NCBI RefSeq assembly: GCF_900537065.1
Contig: NZ_UNRC01000003.1
Span: 248,001 to 312,000, forward strand
Length of the DNA stretch: 64,000 bases
Direction: 5' to 3'
Origin: Sphingorhabdus sp. Alg239-R122
Lineage (GTDB): Bacteria; Pseudomonadota; Alphaproteobacteria; Sphingomonadales; Sphingomonadaceae
The notes under the pieces were generated by a model. The model had not been told where the DNA came from. It did no database searches and saw nothing but the letters and a program-made list of their open reading frames with translations. Of the stretch, positions 8,889 through 17,946 are shown in pieces; the stretch's first letter is position 1, and each line of letters starts with the position of its first letter. The position numbers and the translations under genes are program-made.

Positions 8889-9929
8889 ATGACCGACACA
8901 ATCACGATCCGCCGCCCTGATGACTGGCACGTCCATCTGCGCGATGGCGATATGCTGGGTGCTGTAGCGCATTATACCGCGCGGCAGTTTGCACGTGCGA
9001 TTGTCATGCCGAACCTGTCGCCACCCGTGACCAGCGCGGGGGCCGCGGCTGCCTATCGCGACCGGATCATGGGCGCGCTGTCTGGAGACAGTGATTTTAC
9101 CCCGCTGATGACCTGTTATCTGACCGATGATGCGGATGCGGATGATATGACGCGCGGGTTTGAAAGCGGTGTTTTCACTGCTGCCAAGCTATATCCAGCC
9201 AATGCCACAACCAATAGCGCGCATGGCGTCACCGATATTGCTAACATAATGAGCGTGCTGGAACGTATGTCGGACATCGGCATGCCGCTCCTGGTGCATG
9301 GCGAAGTAACCGAAGCGCATGTCGATATTTTTGATCGCGAAGCAGCGTTTATCGAGCGCATATTGGCTCCGCTGATACAGCGCCTGCCGCAGCTGAAAGT
9401 GGTGTTCGAACATATCACTACCCGCGACGCGGTGCAGTTTGTGGATGGCGCGGGCGATAATGTGGGCGCGACCATCACGCCGCAGCACCTGCATATCAAC
9501 CGCAATGCGATTTTCGCCGGCGGCATCCGCCCACATGCCTATTGCCTGCCGGTGGCCAAGCGTGAAGAGCACCGGTTGGCGCTGCGCAAAGCGGCAACGT
9601 CAGGCTCTCCTAAATATTTCCTTGGCACCGACAGCGCGCCACATGAAGTGGGTGCAAAGGAATCCGCCTGCGGCTGTGCGGGCATATTCAACGCGCCCTA
9701 TGCGCTGGAAAGCTATGCTGCGGTGTTTGATGAGGAAGGCGTACTGGGCAGGCTGGAAGCGTTTGCTTCGAAAAACGGGCCGCTTTTTTATGGCCTGCCA
9801 CTGAACGATGGCACGGTCACGCTTGAACGTGCGGTCACGGATGTACCCGAACGTATTACGCTTGCAGGTGGCGCTATCGTACCTTTCCATGCAGGTGAAA
9901 AGCTGAACTGGCGGATAGTCACTGACTAA
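8889..9929 (+). CDS. pyrC: dihydroorotase, class II
   Basis: Dihydroorotase of 346 residues, cyclising N-carbamoyl-aspartate to dihydroorotate in pyrimidine synthesis; cytosolic zinc enzyme. Visible ligands include the [10 protein letters not shown] motif at the N-terminus, the lysine expected to be carboxylated in [11 protein letters not shown], the histidine in LVHGEV, the histidine in [10 protein letters not shown], and the catalytic Asp in GTDSAPHEV. The length is normal for the E. coli-type enzyme. The start has only a poor ribosome site and lies behind two small hairpins. The 3' end overlaps the convergent rarD gene by 4 bases. Confidence 0.97.
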   Translation: MTDTITIRRPDDWHVHLRDGDMLGAVAHYTARQFARAIVMPNLSPPVTSAGAAAAYRDRIMGALSGDSDFTPLMTCYLTDDADADDMTRGFESGVFTAAKLYPANATTNSAHGVTDIANIMSVLERMSDIGMPLLVHGEVTEAHVDIFDREAAFIERILAPLIQRLPQLKVVFEHITTRDAVQFVDGAGDNVGATITPQHLHINRNAIFAGGIRPHAYCLPVAKREEHRLALRKAATSGSPKYFLGTDSAPHEVGAKESACGCAGIFNAPYALESYAAVFDEEGVLGRLEAFASKNGPLFYGLPLNDGTVTLERAVTDVPERITLAGGAIVPFHAGEKLNWRIVTD

Positions 9930-10834
9930 ACGGGCTGTGCCTGCCTGCGTGAGCGTAGCCATCCATCGCCCGAATAGATAATCAGACTGGCCCAGATCAG
10001 ACCGAAGCAGATCAGGTGCGCTGGTGTCAGCGCTTCTTTATACAGGAATACACCAAGCAGGAACTGGATGGTGGGGCCGATATACTGGATAAAACCCAAC
10101 GTCGCGAGCGTGAGTTTCTTGGCCGCAGAAGCAAATAGCAGCAAGGGTGTTGCGGTAATTGCGCCTCCGGCAATCAGGTAGATATCCGTGCGTGTGTCAT
10201 AGCCGAAACCGGGGCTGGCATTGTAAAACCAGGCCCAGGCGGCAAAGCCGAGTGCAATCGGGAAGAGCAGGGTGGTTTCCACGGTCAGGCCCGGGATAGA
10301 ACCGACAGGTGCGACCTTACGCACCAGGCCATAGGTGCCGAATGTGAGGGCAAGCGCAAAGCTAATCCAAATGGTCGACAGCGTTTCCGAAGCGAGCACG
10401 GCGACACCGATGGCGGCGAGCGCCACACACAACCACTGCACAGGGCGCAGCCGCTCACCAAGGAACAGCGCACCCAGCACTACGTTCAATAGCGGGTTGA
10501 GATAATAGCCGAGGCTCGCCGCCAGAATCTGGTCATGATAAATCGCCCAGATATAGATTAGCCAGTTGGCCGCGATCAGGAACGAGCTGAAAAACAGCAT
10601 ATTGCGTGTTCGCCGTTCAGCGAGCGCGGCGCGATATTCGTCCATCCGGCCCAGCATCCATAATATCAGCAATAGCATGCCGACCGACCAGACAATCCGG
10701 TGCGCCACAACTTCCAGTGCAGAAACATGCTGTAACTGTTTGAAAAACAGCGGCATGAAACCCCAGATGCTATAGGTGATGACCGCCTGTATCAGGCCGG
10801 TTTTTGATGAAGATGCGGATGAATCATTGTTCAT
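9926..10834 (-). CDS. rarD: RarD-type EamA transporter
   Basis: Drug/metabolite transporter superfamily protein of 302 residues with ten hydrophobic segments. The opening [29 protein letters not shown] and the [22 protein letters not shown] stretch match RarD proteins, annotated as chloramphenicol-sensitivity permeases; their natural substrate is unknown. A second EamA repeat ends with [20 protein letters not shown]. It shares no operon with pyrC, which is convergent. The small membrane gene behind it is upstream by only 9 bases on the same strand and may be co-transcribed. Confidence 0.92.
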   Translation of the reverse strand: MNNDSSASSSKTGLIQAVITYSIWGFMPLFFKQLQHVSALEVVAHRIVWSVGMLLLILWMLGRMDEYRAALAERRTRNMLFFSSFLIAANWLIYIWAIYHDQILAASLGYYLNPLLNVVLGALFLGERLRPVQWLCVALAAIGVAVLASETLSTIWISFALALTFGTYGLVRKVAPVGSIPGLTVETTLLFPIALGFAAWAWFYNASPGFGYDTRTDIYLIAGGAITATPLLLFASAAKKLTLATLGFIQYIGPTIQFLLGVFLYKEALTPAHLICFGLIWASLIIYSGDGWLRSRRQAQPV

Positions 10835-10843
10835 CCACGCGCT

Positions 10844-11065
10844 TTAGATGAAGCCGCCACCCAAAGATAGCCGGATGATGCCAACCAGCGCCACGATCAG
10901 GCACAAATTGCGGCCCGTGTTCGAACTGGAAATAACGCCAAAGACGACACCGACCAGCGCGATGGGTACAACCAGCCAATTGCCCCAGCCAAGCAGCGGT
11001 ATGAAAGAAGGTATTGCGAGTATCAAAGCGAAAATGCCGATAATAAGAGAAACTATATTAGCCAT
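10844..11065 (-). CDS. small membrane protein (73 aa)
   Basis: Hydrophobic protein of 73 residues with two or three membrane segments: MANIVSLIIGIFALILA, NWLVVPIALVGVVFGVIS and LCLIVALVGIIRLSLGGG. The Gly-rich middle resembles DUF4190-like small membrane proteins, but no family is assigned. The ATG at 11065 is chosen because the frame further upstream is polar and has no signal. It ends 9 bases before rarD on the same strand, so both may be read together. Function unknown. Confidence 0.7.
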   Translation of the reverse strand: MANIVSLIIGIFALILAIPSFIPLLGWGNWLVVPIALVGVVFGVISSSNTGRNLCLIVALVGIIRLSLGGGFI

Positions 11066-11308
11066 GTGTATTATATAGGTAATGCAGCCATATTCTGCAA
11101 TAGGCGGCACCAAAAAATGGTGTGAATTTCCGCACAAGAACGTGATTTTATTCACCTGCGGGACAGGAAAAGCTGAAATGTAAACGGTTCGTCGCGAAAA
11201 TCCTCCATCTGTCGGACTGGTTGTAAAATGTTCAGGAAACGGGGCGTAATTCTGAACATACGAATTGCGCAAAGTGATTCATACGGATTTTGCCAGGGAG
11301 AGAGAAAA

Positions 11309-11908
11309 ATGAATAAGGCGTTATTTACACTAGTTTCCGCACCGTTGGCCATTGGTGCCATGACCGTTTCCGCGCCAGCAATGGCGGCCCCCGCGATTTC
11401 AGGCTATTCTACTGTACTTATCGCCGATACGGCTCCAACCTATATGCCGTCTGCCATGGCGTCCGCAGCTATGTTTGATGATGACGATGATGGCCGGCGT
11501 TACCGCCGCTATGGTCGCTATCGTTATGACGATGACGACGATGATGATTACCGCCGTGACCGCCGCTACCGTGACAAACGTGCCTATAAGCGTTCCAAAA
11601 AACGGTATAAGCGGGCCCAAAAACGATACCGTCAGGATCAACGCCGTTACCGCCAGGATCGCCGTACCTATTACCGTAACCAGCAGATTCGCCGTGACAC
11701 ACGCATCTGGCGCGATCGCCGTGATGGCCGTTATTATTGTCGCCGTGACGATGGCACGACCGGCCTGCTGATTGGCGGCGCAGTCGGCGGTTTGATTGGC
11801 AATGAAGTTGCGGGCCGCGGTGACAAGACGCTGGGTACGATACTGGGCGCTGCGGGCGGTGCGATCCTTGGCCGTGCCATTGACCGTGGCAATTACCGCT
11901 GCCGCTGA
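11309..11908 (+). CDS. exported glycine-zipper protein with Asp/Arg/Tyr-rich region
   Basis: Envelope protein of 199 residues. The signal peptide ends near APAMAAP (about residue 27). Residues ~55-145 are low-complexity, alternating Asp runs (DDDDDGRR, DDDDDDDYRRD) with Arg/Tyr/Lys repeats. The C-terminal ~45 residues form a glycine-zipper 2TM domain (LLIGGAVGGLIGNEVAG, ILGAAGGAILGRAI) of the kind found in outer-membrane-associated proteins. The start is set by the AGGGAGAGAG ribosome site before 11309. Monocistronic, with a terminator at 12036. A structural or stress role in the envelope is likely but unproven. Confidence 0.85.
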   Translation: MNKALFTLVSAPLAIGAMTVSAPAMAAPAISGYSTVLIADTAPTYMPSAMASAAMFDDDDDGRRYRRYGRYRYDDDDDDDYRRDRRYRDKRAYKRSKKRYKRAQKRYRQDQRRYRQDRRTYYRNQQIRRDTRIWRDRRDGRYYCRRDDGTTGLLIGGAVGGLIGNEVAGRGDKTLGTILGAAGGAILGRAIDRGNYRCR

Positions 11909-11982
11909 TTTTTTAACGGATTACCGCCCCGCCAGTGTGTGGGGCAGTGATAAGGTCCGGCAAAGCCTGCCGGGTCGCAAAG

Positions 11983-12021
11983 GGTGAGGGGATATGTAAC
12001 GAGAATTCTCATCCCCTCACC
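11983..12021. repeat. inverted repeat, arms ggtgagggga / tcccctcacc
   Basis: Perfect 10-bp arms (11 with the flanking AT pair) enclosing 19 bases that include the palindrome gagaattctc. It lies between the glycine-zipper gene and the terminator at 12036, so the 3' untranslated region of that message would carry two consecutive stable hairpins. Role unknown. Confidence 0.55.
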
Positions 12022-12035
12022 ATATTGCAAACCAT

Positions 12036-12075
12036 CAGGGCCAGCCATCCATACCGGATCGGCTGGCCCTGTTTT
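12036..12075 (+). terminator. rho-independent terminator
   Basis: Stem cagggccagcc / ggctggccctg (11 bp, 14-base loop) followed by TTTTATTT. It ends the transcript of the glycine-zipper gene before the GNAT gene. Confidence 0.8.
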
Positions 12076-12139
12076 ATTTGCCTTTTGCGCCGCTGCCCCT
12101 ATGGTCGCTTTTCCGCGATTTTTTGAGGGGGCGATCATC

Positions 12140-12691
12140 ATGATAAACGGACCGATACTGGTAACGGAGCGGTTGATCTTGCGTCCACCCGGCCCCGAAG
12201 ACATGGACGGCTGGGCGAGATTCCATGCCGACCCCAAAACCATGGAGCATCTGGGCGGAGTGCAGGCGCGCAGCGAAGCGTGGCGCGGCCTGTGCAGTAT
12301 GTCAGGCGCGTGGCATATTCGCGGCTTTGCCATGTTTTCGCTGATCTTGCGTGACACTGGTGAATGGATTGGCCGGATAGGGCCATGGGAGCCCGAAGGC
12401 TGGCCGGGCAAGGAAGTCGGCTGGGGCATTCTTTCTGAATTTGAAGGCAAGGGCTATGCTTATGAGGCCGCCTGTGCATCGCTCGACTATGTATTTGATG
12501 TGCTGCGCTGGGATGAGGTGATGCATTGCATTGCACCCGATAATCATGCGTCCGCGGCCTTGGCCGAACGTCTGGGCTCCTATAACCAGGGCCCGACGCA
12601 GATGCCCGAACCGTTCCATGAGCACAGGGTCGACAGTTATGGCCAGACGCGCGATGAATGGCGTGCAAGAAATAAGGAGCGTTCCATATGA
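12140..12691 (+). CDS. GNAT family N-acetyltransferase
   Basis: Acetyltransferase of 183 residues of the RimJ/RimL-like GNAT class, using acetyl-CoA on an unknown acceptor. It opens with LVTERLILRPPGPED, the hallmark of this subgroup. The acetyl-CoA loop region is VGWGILSEFEGKGYAYEAA (about residues 93-112), followed by the usual IAPDNHASAALAERLG. The ATG at 12140 has a GAGGGGG ribosome site 8 bases upstream; the longer upstream frame crosses a terminator and is rejected. The stop overlaps the DUF1330 start by 4 bases, so both genes form an operon. Confidence 0.9.
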   Translation: MINGPILVTERLILRPPGPEDMDGWARFHADPKTMEHLGGVQARSEAWRGLCSMSGAWHIRGFAMFSLILRDTGEWIGRIGPWEPEGWPGKEVGWGILSEFEGKGYAYEAACASLDYVFDVLRWDEVMHCIAPDNHASAALAERLGSYNQGPTQMPEPFHEHRVDSYGQTRDEWRARNKERSI

Positions 12692-13128
12692 CGACAGAAA
12701 ATCATGTTGATCCGCAGGAAGCACAATTTGCAGCATTCAAGGATCTGCCGCGTGACAGGCCCATTAATATGCTCAACCTTGTGCGTTTCAAGGCCGAGGC
12801 GGAATATCCCGAAGGCCATGAGCTGCACGGCAAAGACCTGACAGGGGCGGAGGCCTATACAACATATGGACAGGCAACCGGCCCGATATTCGCCCGCGTA
12901 GGCGGCGAAATTATCTGGCGCGGCGATTTTGAGGGTGTGGTTATCGGCCCATCTGACGAGCGCTGGGACGCTGTGTTTATCGCGCGTTATCCCGATGCAT
13001 CATGTTTCATGGAAATGGTGACAGACCCCGAATACCGCAAAGCCGTGGTACATCGGCAGGCCGCCGTGCAGACATCGCGGCTGATCAGGTGCGGGGAACC
13101 GGGATCATCTGGTTCTGGTTTCGGTTGA
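12688..13128 (+). CDS. DUF1330 domain protein
   Basis: Cytosolic protein of 146 residues with a ferredoxin-like dimeric alpha-beta barrel fold expected from the DUF1330 family, whose biochemical role is unknown. Recognisable parts are PINMLNLVRFK near residue 28, AYTTYGQATGPIFARVGG, and WDAVFIARYPDASCFMEMVTDPEY near the C-terminal half. Translationally coupled (ATGA) to the GNAT acetyltransferase in front. The operon ends at the terminator at 13143. Confidence 0.85.
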   Translation: MTTENHVDPQEAQFAAFKDLPRDRPINMLNLVRFKAEAEYPEGHELHGKDLTGAEAYTTYGQATGPIFARVGGEIIWRGDFEGVVIGPSDERWDAVFIARYPDASCFMEMVTDPEYRKAVVHRQAAVQTSRLIRCGEPGSSGSGFG

Positions 13129-13142
13129 AAATAGCAGGCATT

Positions 13143-13179
13143 AAAAAGGCCGCTCTGCCATATGGGAGGCGGCCTTTTT
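13143..13179. terminator. bidirectional terminator
   Basis: Perfect 11-bp stem aaaaaggccgc / gcggccttttt with a 15-base loop. The A run and T run make it functional in both directions, between the convergent DUF1330 and sulfurtransferase genes. Confidence 0.85.
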
Positions 13180-13207
13180 ACCATCTAGATGCGTATAGGG
13201 TTTCAGG

Positions 13208-14044
13208 CTAACCCATTTCCTTCGGCGTATTGCCGTCAGCGCCCCATTCGGACCAGCTGCCGTCATATAGTGCGACGTCAGTTTTGCCGAGCAGGTGCGC
13301 GCCAAATGCGACCACTGCGGCGGTCATGCCTGATCCGCATGTGGTGACCATGGCTTTGTCCAGAGTGACGCCCGCACTTTCAAATGCGGCTTTCAGATCA
13401 TCACCGGTTTTCCACGTTCCATCGCCGTTGAATAATGTTCCATGCGGCAGACTAACCGAACCTGGAATATGCCCTGATGCGATGCCATCGCGCGGGTCGG
13501 CTTCCTCACCGCTGAAACGCGCTGCGGGGCGGGCATCGACAACCTGTTCACCCTGGCTGTGCAGGTTCGACAGCATATCAGCCTTGGTACGGACATTCTT
13601 GTCATCGGCCCATGCGGTAAAGTGCCGGTGGCGTAATGTTTCCTTGCCGGTTTCAAGCGGACGGCCTTCGGCTTTCCATTTGGCAATGCCGCCGTCCAGC
13701 ATGGCGACTTCATGTGCGCCGAACATGGTCAGCATAAACCATGCGCGGGCGGATGACTTGAGCGGGCTGTCATCATAAAGCACGATGCGGCTGCCATCAC
13801 CCAGGCCAAGCGATTGCATGCGGCTGGCAAATTTTTCCGGCGGCGGCAGCATATTGTCGATATCGCTGTTTGAATCAGTCAGTTCGCCAAGGTCCATGAA
13901 CACGGCGCCCGGGATATGGCCAGCTTCATATTCAGCGGCAGCGTTACGCCCCGCATCAGGCAGGAATTTCGTGGCATCGACGATCCTGAGATCGGACGCA
14001 CCCATTTCACCGGCCAGCCATTCGGTTGTTACTAATGATTCCAT
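13208..14044 (-). CDS. sseA: 3-mercaptopyruvate sulfurtransferase
   Basis: Sulfurtransferase of 278 residues with two rhodanese domains, moving sulfur from 3-mercaptopyruvate to cyanide or thiol acceptors. The N-terminal domain (about 1-140) is structural; the C-terminal domain carries the active site CGSGMTAAV with catalytic Cys near residue 232. The CGSGxT loop is that of mercaptopyruvate enzymes rather than CRKGVT thiosulfate enzymes. The ATG at 14044 is chosen over 14056 because GGAG lies 6 bases in front of it. Convergent with DUF1330 across a shared terminator. Confidence 0.92.
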   Translation of the reverse strand: MESLVTTEWLAGEMGASDLRIVDATKFLPDAGRNAAAEYEAGHIPGAVFMDLGELTDSNSDIDNMLPPPEKFASRMQSLGLGDGSRIVLYDDSPLKSSARAWFMLTMFGAHEVAMLDGGIAKWKAEGRPLETGKETLRHRHFTAWADDKNVRTKADMLSNLHSQGEQVVDARPAARFSGEEADPRDGIASGHIPGSVSLPHGTLFNGDGTWKTGDDLKAAFESAGVTLDKAMVTTCGSGMTAAVVAFGAHLLGKTDVALYDGSWSEWGADGNTPKEMG

Positions 14045-14188
14045 GTTCGACTCCATGACGCTTTATTGCACTGCGAAATCGCAACCTATCGCCTGATTCT
14101 GGTCTCGGCTAGAGGGCAATGGCATGAAAAGTGATTTTTATCGCACGGTGGTTTGTGTGCCTGGTTAAGCACTGGAAAGCTGCGCGAA

Positions 14189-15481
14189 TTATATTGCCAG
14201 TGGCCTTTGTCCGACACCATGGAATGTGCGTGGCCCCAGGTCGAGGCGGAATGGTGCCATTTTTGCACGTGGCGGCTCATGTTCGCGCCCGACAATAAAG
14301 CTGTGCCGTTCGCGGCGAATTTCACCTTTGCCATCGGTATATTCGAGCACGAAATGCGCGACCGGCACGAATAAAGCCTGCCGGTTATAGGTAATGGGGC
14401 GTATCTGCGTGAGCGGCAGGCGGATCTCGCCTTTTAGTTCTTCTTCCCCGCGGCCATCAATTTTTTCCAGCTCATGCAAAGGCTGGTATAGCTCGTCCGG
14501 CATATTCTCGCTGCCATTTGCGGCCTGTAACATTATGCCGGAAAGCTTCAGCTTTGTCGCCATCTCGCCGCCATTGCGGACAGTGATGCGGTATCCTAGC
14601 ACTGCGTTCATGAGTGTCGCCCCGGCGCTTTCGGCAATAAATTCTATGGCCAGACTGCTGCCCGGCATATCACTGCCTGCCACGCTTGAAAAAGCGGGTG
14701 ATGGCATGGCAGGGGCAGGCTGCGGCGCAGGGTTGCGCTCCGTTTGCGGTGCCGGGGCTGGCTTCTTGGGTGCCTTGTTCAGCGTGACAGGCGGGGAAGG
14801 TTGCTGGGAAACGGCCTGTTCGTCTTCCCGCGCCATGGGCTGCACAGGTGCATTCTTGCGGCGGCGCAGGTAAAGCCATGCCATTGCGGCAAGCAGTACC
14901 AGCGCGCCAAGCATATAAGCCCAAAGCGGTAGAGATGAAGCTATGCTGTTATTGGCAGTGTCATTGTCCGTTGGTTCAGGTGCGGCGGCGTTGCCAGTGT
15001 CAGTTATAGCGGGTGAAGGGCGCGCCGCGCTTTCGCCCGGCACACCTTGTTCCTGTGTAGCAGTTACAGTGCCATCGGCTGGCTGTGCGGGCGTAGTATC
15101 CTGCTGCTCTGGTGTGACCGGTGGGCGTGCTGGTGCCTGAGCGGCGGTACGCGCGGGGGCGGTGCGTGATGGTGTGTTACGCGTCTGCTCAGGCAGCGGC
15201 TGTACTGTTGCAGGCGATGAAGATGATGGCGCTGGACGGCGCGATTGCACCTGCGGCGAGGTTTGTGAGGGCGCACTTTGTTGTTGCGGCTGGCTCAAAT
15301 CGCGTGGGCGTTGTCCATCTACAACAGGTCCCTGAACCTTGCTGGGTGCTTCTTGCTTGGGCTGCGGCTCCAACGAAAAATCACGCAAGGGTGGAGGCGA
15401 CTGATTTTGTGCCTGCGCTGGTAAAGCGGTCAGGCTGACTGCTGTGAACAAAGTGCAGGAAAAGATACGCAAACGGGACAT
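14189..15481 (-). CDS. proline-rich membrane-anchored protein
   Basis: Protein of 430 residues, family not recognised. Order: signal peptide (residues ~1-25, ending LPAQAQ); a long Pro/Gln/Ser/Thr-rich, probably unstructured, stretch (~25-185); one transmembrane helix around LPLWAYMLGALVLLAAMAWL followed by RRRKN as the positive-inside edge; a second Pro-rich linker; and a C-terminal folded domain of ~170 residues. That last domain, containing LKLSGIMLQAANG and HFVLEYTDGKGEI, looks beta-rich. The topology places the disordered region outside and the C-terminal domain in the cytoplasm. ATG 15481 is preferred over 15493. Confidence 0.75.
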   Translation of the reverse strand: MSRLRIFSCTLFTAVSLTALPAQAQNQSPPPLRDFSLEPQPKQEAPSKVQGPVVDGQRPRDLSQPQQQSAPSQTSPQVQSRRPAPSSSSPATVQPLPEQTRNTPSRTAPARTAAQAPARPPVTPEQQDTTPAQPADGTVTATQEQGVPGESAARPSPAITDTGNAAAPEPTDNDTANNSIASSLPLWAYMLGALVLLAAMAWLYLRRRKNAPVQPMAREDEQAVSQQPSPPVTLNKAPKKPAPAPQTERNPAPQPAPAMPSPAFSSVAGSDMPGSSLAIEFIAESAGATLMNAVLGYRITVRNGGEMATKLKLSGIMLQAANGSENMPDELYQPLHELEKIDGRGEEELKGEIRLPLTQIRPITYNRQALFVPVAHFVLEYTDGKGEIRRERHSFIVGREHEPPRAKMAPFRLDLGPRTFHGVGQRPLAI

Positions 15482-15634
15482 GATTCCAAGCATAGCAGTT
15501 TTTGTGAAAGACTTTAACGTTTCAAACTAGCGGATGGCAGTGAATAACGGCTGAACATTTTACATACCAGCGTTTTGTTGAACCAATCAGTTTCGCTGCA
15601 TCTTGCGGATGACAATGGCGCTCCACTCACCTAT

Positions 15635-16105
15635 ATGGCGGATATGACAGATACACCAGACGCACCGAAATTCCTTGGCAAGGACACGCCTTTGCCGACC
15701 ACGCCCGAAGAGGCGGTGCTCGATTATGTGCCCAACCCGCGCAAGGACAGTCTGTACATGACGCGGTTCGTGACGCCGGAATTCACCTCGCTTTGCCCGG
15801 TTACTGGCCAGCCTGATTTTGCGCATATCGTGATTGATTACGCGCCGGATGAGACAATTGTCGAATCCAAGTCGCTAAAGCTTTTCCTCGGTTCTTTCCG
15901 CAATCATGCGGCGTTTCACGAGGATTGCACGGTGGGTATCGGTCAGCGGCTGTTTGCCGAAATGGAACCCCACTGGCTACGTATCGGCGGCTACTGGTTT
16001 CCGCGCGGCGGCATTCCCATCGACGTGTTCTGGCAATCCGGTCCGCCGCCTGAAGGCCTGTGGATCCCTGAACAGGGCGTTCCCGGCTATCGCGGGCGCG
16101 GGTGA
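15635..16105 (+). CDS. queF: preQ0 reductase (QueF)
   Basis: NADPH-dependent 7-cyano-7-deazaguanine reductase of 156 residues, reducing preQ0 to preQ1 for queuosine in tRNA. It is the short unimodular form with a single T-fold. The catalytic Cys lies in [14 protein letters not shown], the QueF motif is [15 protein letters not shown], and the catalytic Asp is in FHEDC. The start is uncertain: 15635 gives a normal length, 15644 is also possible, and an upstream TTG at 15575 would add 20 unlikely residues. No other queuosine genes lie nearby. Confidence 0.93.
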   Translation: MADMTDTPDAPKFLGKDTPLPTTPEEAVLDYVPNPRKDSLYMTRFVTPEFTSLCPVTGQPDFAHIVIDYAPDETIVESKSLKLFLGSFRNHAAFHEDCTVGIGQRLFAEMEPHWLRIGGYWFPRGGIPIDVFWQSGPPPEGLWIPEQGVPGYRGRG

Positions 16106-16127
16106 TTTAACCTGCTTCGTTACAGGT

Positions 16128-17390
16128 TCAAAGCTTTGTATTTTTAGTTTTTATTTTCTGAAGCAACTCTTTGGCTTTCTCATCACCTGCCTCGATGGCT
16201 TTTGTATACCATTGCTCTGCCACGACAGGGTCTCTTAGCACGCCAATCCCATTTTCATAGTTTAGACCTAGATAGCGCATTGCTTCTGCATGCCCGTTGG
16301 TAGCAGCCCTGCGGTACAGCTTATTTGCTTTATGCCGGTCAACACGCACACCCTTAGCCTCCTCATAGGCTACGCCCAGTTTCGTAACTGCCCAGTTCAG
16401 ATCTCGTTCGACAGCAACATCTATGAGCTTGAGCCCTGCTTCGACATCCTGTTTTATATGCTCCCCCTTCAGGTACAGAAAGCCGAGATTGGCCATCGCC
16501 CATTCATCATCGGCTGCAATGCCTTTTTTGTACAGTTCTATAGCCTGTGAGATGTCCCTTGCCACACCAACACCATCCACTTTTATGACGGCGAGATTGT
16601 TATATGCCTGAATATTGCCGGCCTCGATCGCTTTTTCATACCAGAAAGCAGCCTGTGCATAATTGACTGCAACGCCGTGCCCCTGGTCAAGCGTCAGTCC
16701 CAGATTGAAAAGGCTGTCCTTATCATCCAGGCTTGCGCCTTTCATGAACCATGCTGCAGCCAGTAAAGCGTCTTTCTCAACTCCTTCACCGCTACGGTAG
16801 GCAAGGCCCAACTGTGTCATAGCACGGGCATAATTCTTTGCTGCCGCTTTTTGATACCATCTTATAGATTCGGCATCATCTTCGTGATATCCAATTCCTT
16901 CGGAATAATTGTATCCGATATAATATTCCGCACGTGCACTTCCTAGGTTTGCAGCGCGTTCGTAAAGCATGTTTGCCTTTTGAGCATCCTTGGGCAACAC
17001 TGTTCCAAGTTCTGTATAAACGCCCAGTGCGGTGATGGATGCAGCATGATCGAGCTGCGCCGCCTTTTGATACCATTGCACGGCTTTTTCGTTATCCTGT
17101 GCGGTACCATGGCCTTTTCCATATGACACGCCAAGGCCATACATTCCTTCTACATCACCAGCATCTGCCAGCTGTTTATACAGGCGAAATGAACTTTCAT
17201 AATCTTCTTTTTCGGCAGCATCCCACGCCTCTTGCCTGATTTTCTGAATTTCGCTGGAGACAGTGGACTGCCTATTGTTGTCTGCCTGTGCTTTTGCAGG
17301 TGCAGCATGCAGGGACAGCCCTAAACAAAGCAGGACGGCACAAGTGAGTGTCCAAAAAGGACTTGCCAGTTTTTCTGCCATTACAGCCAT
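16128..17390 (-). CDS. exported Sel1-repeat protein
   Basis: Protein of 420 residues: signal peptide (to about AAPAKAQA, residue 36), then about ten Sel1-like tetratricopeptide repeats to the C-terminus. Repeats are visible as AMYGLGVSYGKG-like, ARAMTQLGLAYRSGEGVEKD, SLFNLGLTLDQGHGVAVNYA and AMRYLGLNYENGIGVLRD motifs at ~36-residue spacing. Such proteins are usually periplasmic scaffolds for protein-protein contacts; the partner is unknown. The ATG at 17390 has AGGGGA upstream. The base composition is slightly more AT-rich than its neighbours. Confidence 0.88.
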   Translation of the reverse strand: MAVMAEKLASPFWTLTCAVLLCLGLSLHAAPAKAQADNNRQSTVSSEIQKIRQEAWDAAEKEDYESSFRLYKQLADAGDVEGMYGLGVSYGKGHGTAQDNEKAVQWYQKAAQLDHAASITALGVYTELGTVLPKDAQKANMLYERAANLGSARAEYYIGYNYSEGIGYHEDDAESIRWYQKAAAKNYARAMTQLGLAYRSGEGVEKDALLAAAWFMKGASLDDKDSLFNLGLTLDQGHGVAVNYAQAAFWYEKAIEAGNIQAYNNLAVIKVDGVGVARDISQAIELYKKGIAADDEWAMANLGFLYLKGEHIKQDVEAGLKLIDVAVERDLNWAVTKLGVAYEEAKGVRVDRHKANKLYRRAATNGHAEAMRYLGLNYENGIGVLRDPVVAEQWYTKAIEAGDEKAKELLQKIKTKNTKL

Positions 17391-17526
17391 GATTTATCCC
17401 CTGTACGCTTCCATATTCTCCTATCGTCTTGGATGGGTAGTGTAAATGTTGCGCAAGATATAAAAATATTATCATTTCGCCGCTTTCACCTATGAATCTC
17501 CTGCCGCTGACACTAATGTCAGCATC

Positions 17527-17934
17527 ATGAGCAAGATCCACGATCATAATATTTCTGTCCAGGCGTCCGATATCGACTTTATGGGCCATGTGAATAATGC
17601 CAATTACCTCAATTGGGTGCAGGATGCCGTGATTGCGCATTGGCAGAAAATTGCGCCGCCGCAAGCTGTAGCCGAACATCTGTGGGTCGCGCTCAAGCAT
17701 GAGATTACCTATCGCAAGCCCGCGTTTCTGGACGATGAGGTGATAGCCACGGTGATTCTGGAAAAAGTGCACGGCGCGCGCGCATTTTACGATACGGTCA
17801 TTACGCGCGGCGAGGAAGTGCTGGCCGAGGTCAAGTCCAGCTGGTGCTGCGTTGATGCCGAAACACTCCGCCCCGCGAGGTTGGCCGAGGATATCAAACG
17901 CGCATTTATGGGCAGCTGCGCGGCGGCCAGCTAG
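17527..17934 (+). CDS. acyl-CoA thioesterase, 4-HBT hotdog fold
   Basis: Hotdog-fold thioesterase of 135 residues, hydrolysing an acyl-CoA of unknown chain type. The 4-hydroxybenzoyl-CoA/YbgC-type motif is DIDFMGHVNNANYLNWVQDA at about residues 18-37, with the usual Asp near its start. It stands alone, convergent with the DUF3667 gene 13 bases downstream. The Tol-Pal genes that accompany true ybgC are absent, so the symbol is not given. Confidence 0.87.
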   Translation: MSKIHDHNISVQASDIDFMGHVNNANYLNWVQDAVIAHWQKIAPPQAVAEHLWVALKHEITYRKPAFLDDEVIATVILEKVHGARAFYDTVITRGEEVLAEVKSSWCCVDAETLRPARLAEDIKRAFMGSCAAAS

Positions 17935-17946
17935 GCACTCTCACGC

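Noticed and set aside
8754-8972. N-terminal extension of ygfZ (73 more codons)
   Set aside because: It would overlap pyrC and exceeds the family length; the extra residues resemble nothing.
11941-12021. Possible riboswitch (GCAAAG motifs near 11960-11982)
   Set aside because: The motifs do not assemble into the conserved core of c-di-GMP or another class I know, and the position is behind a gene, not in front of one.
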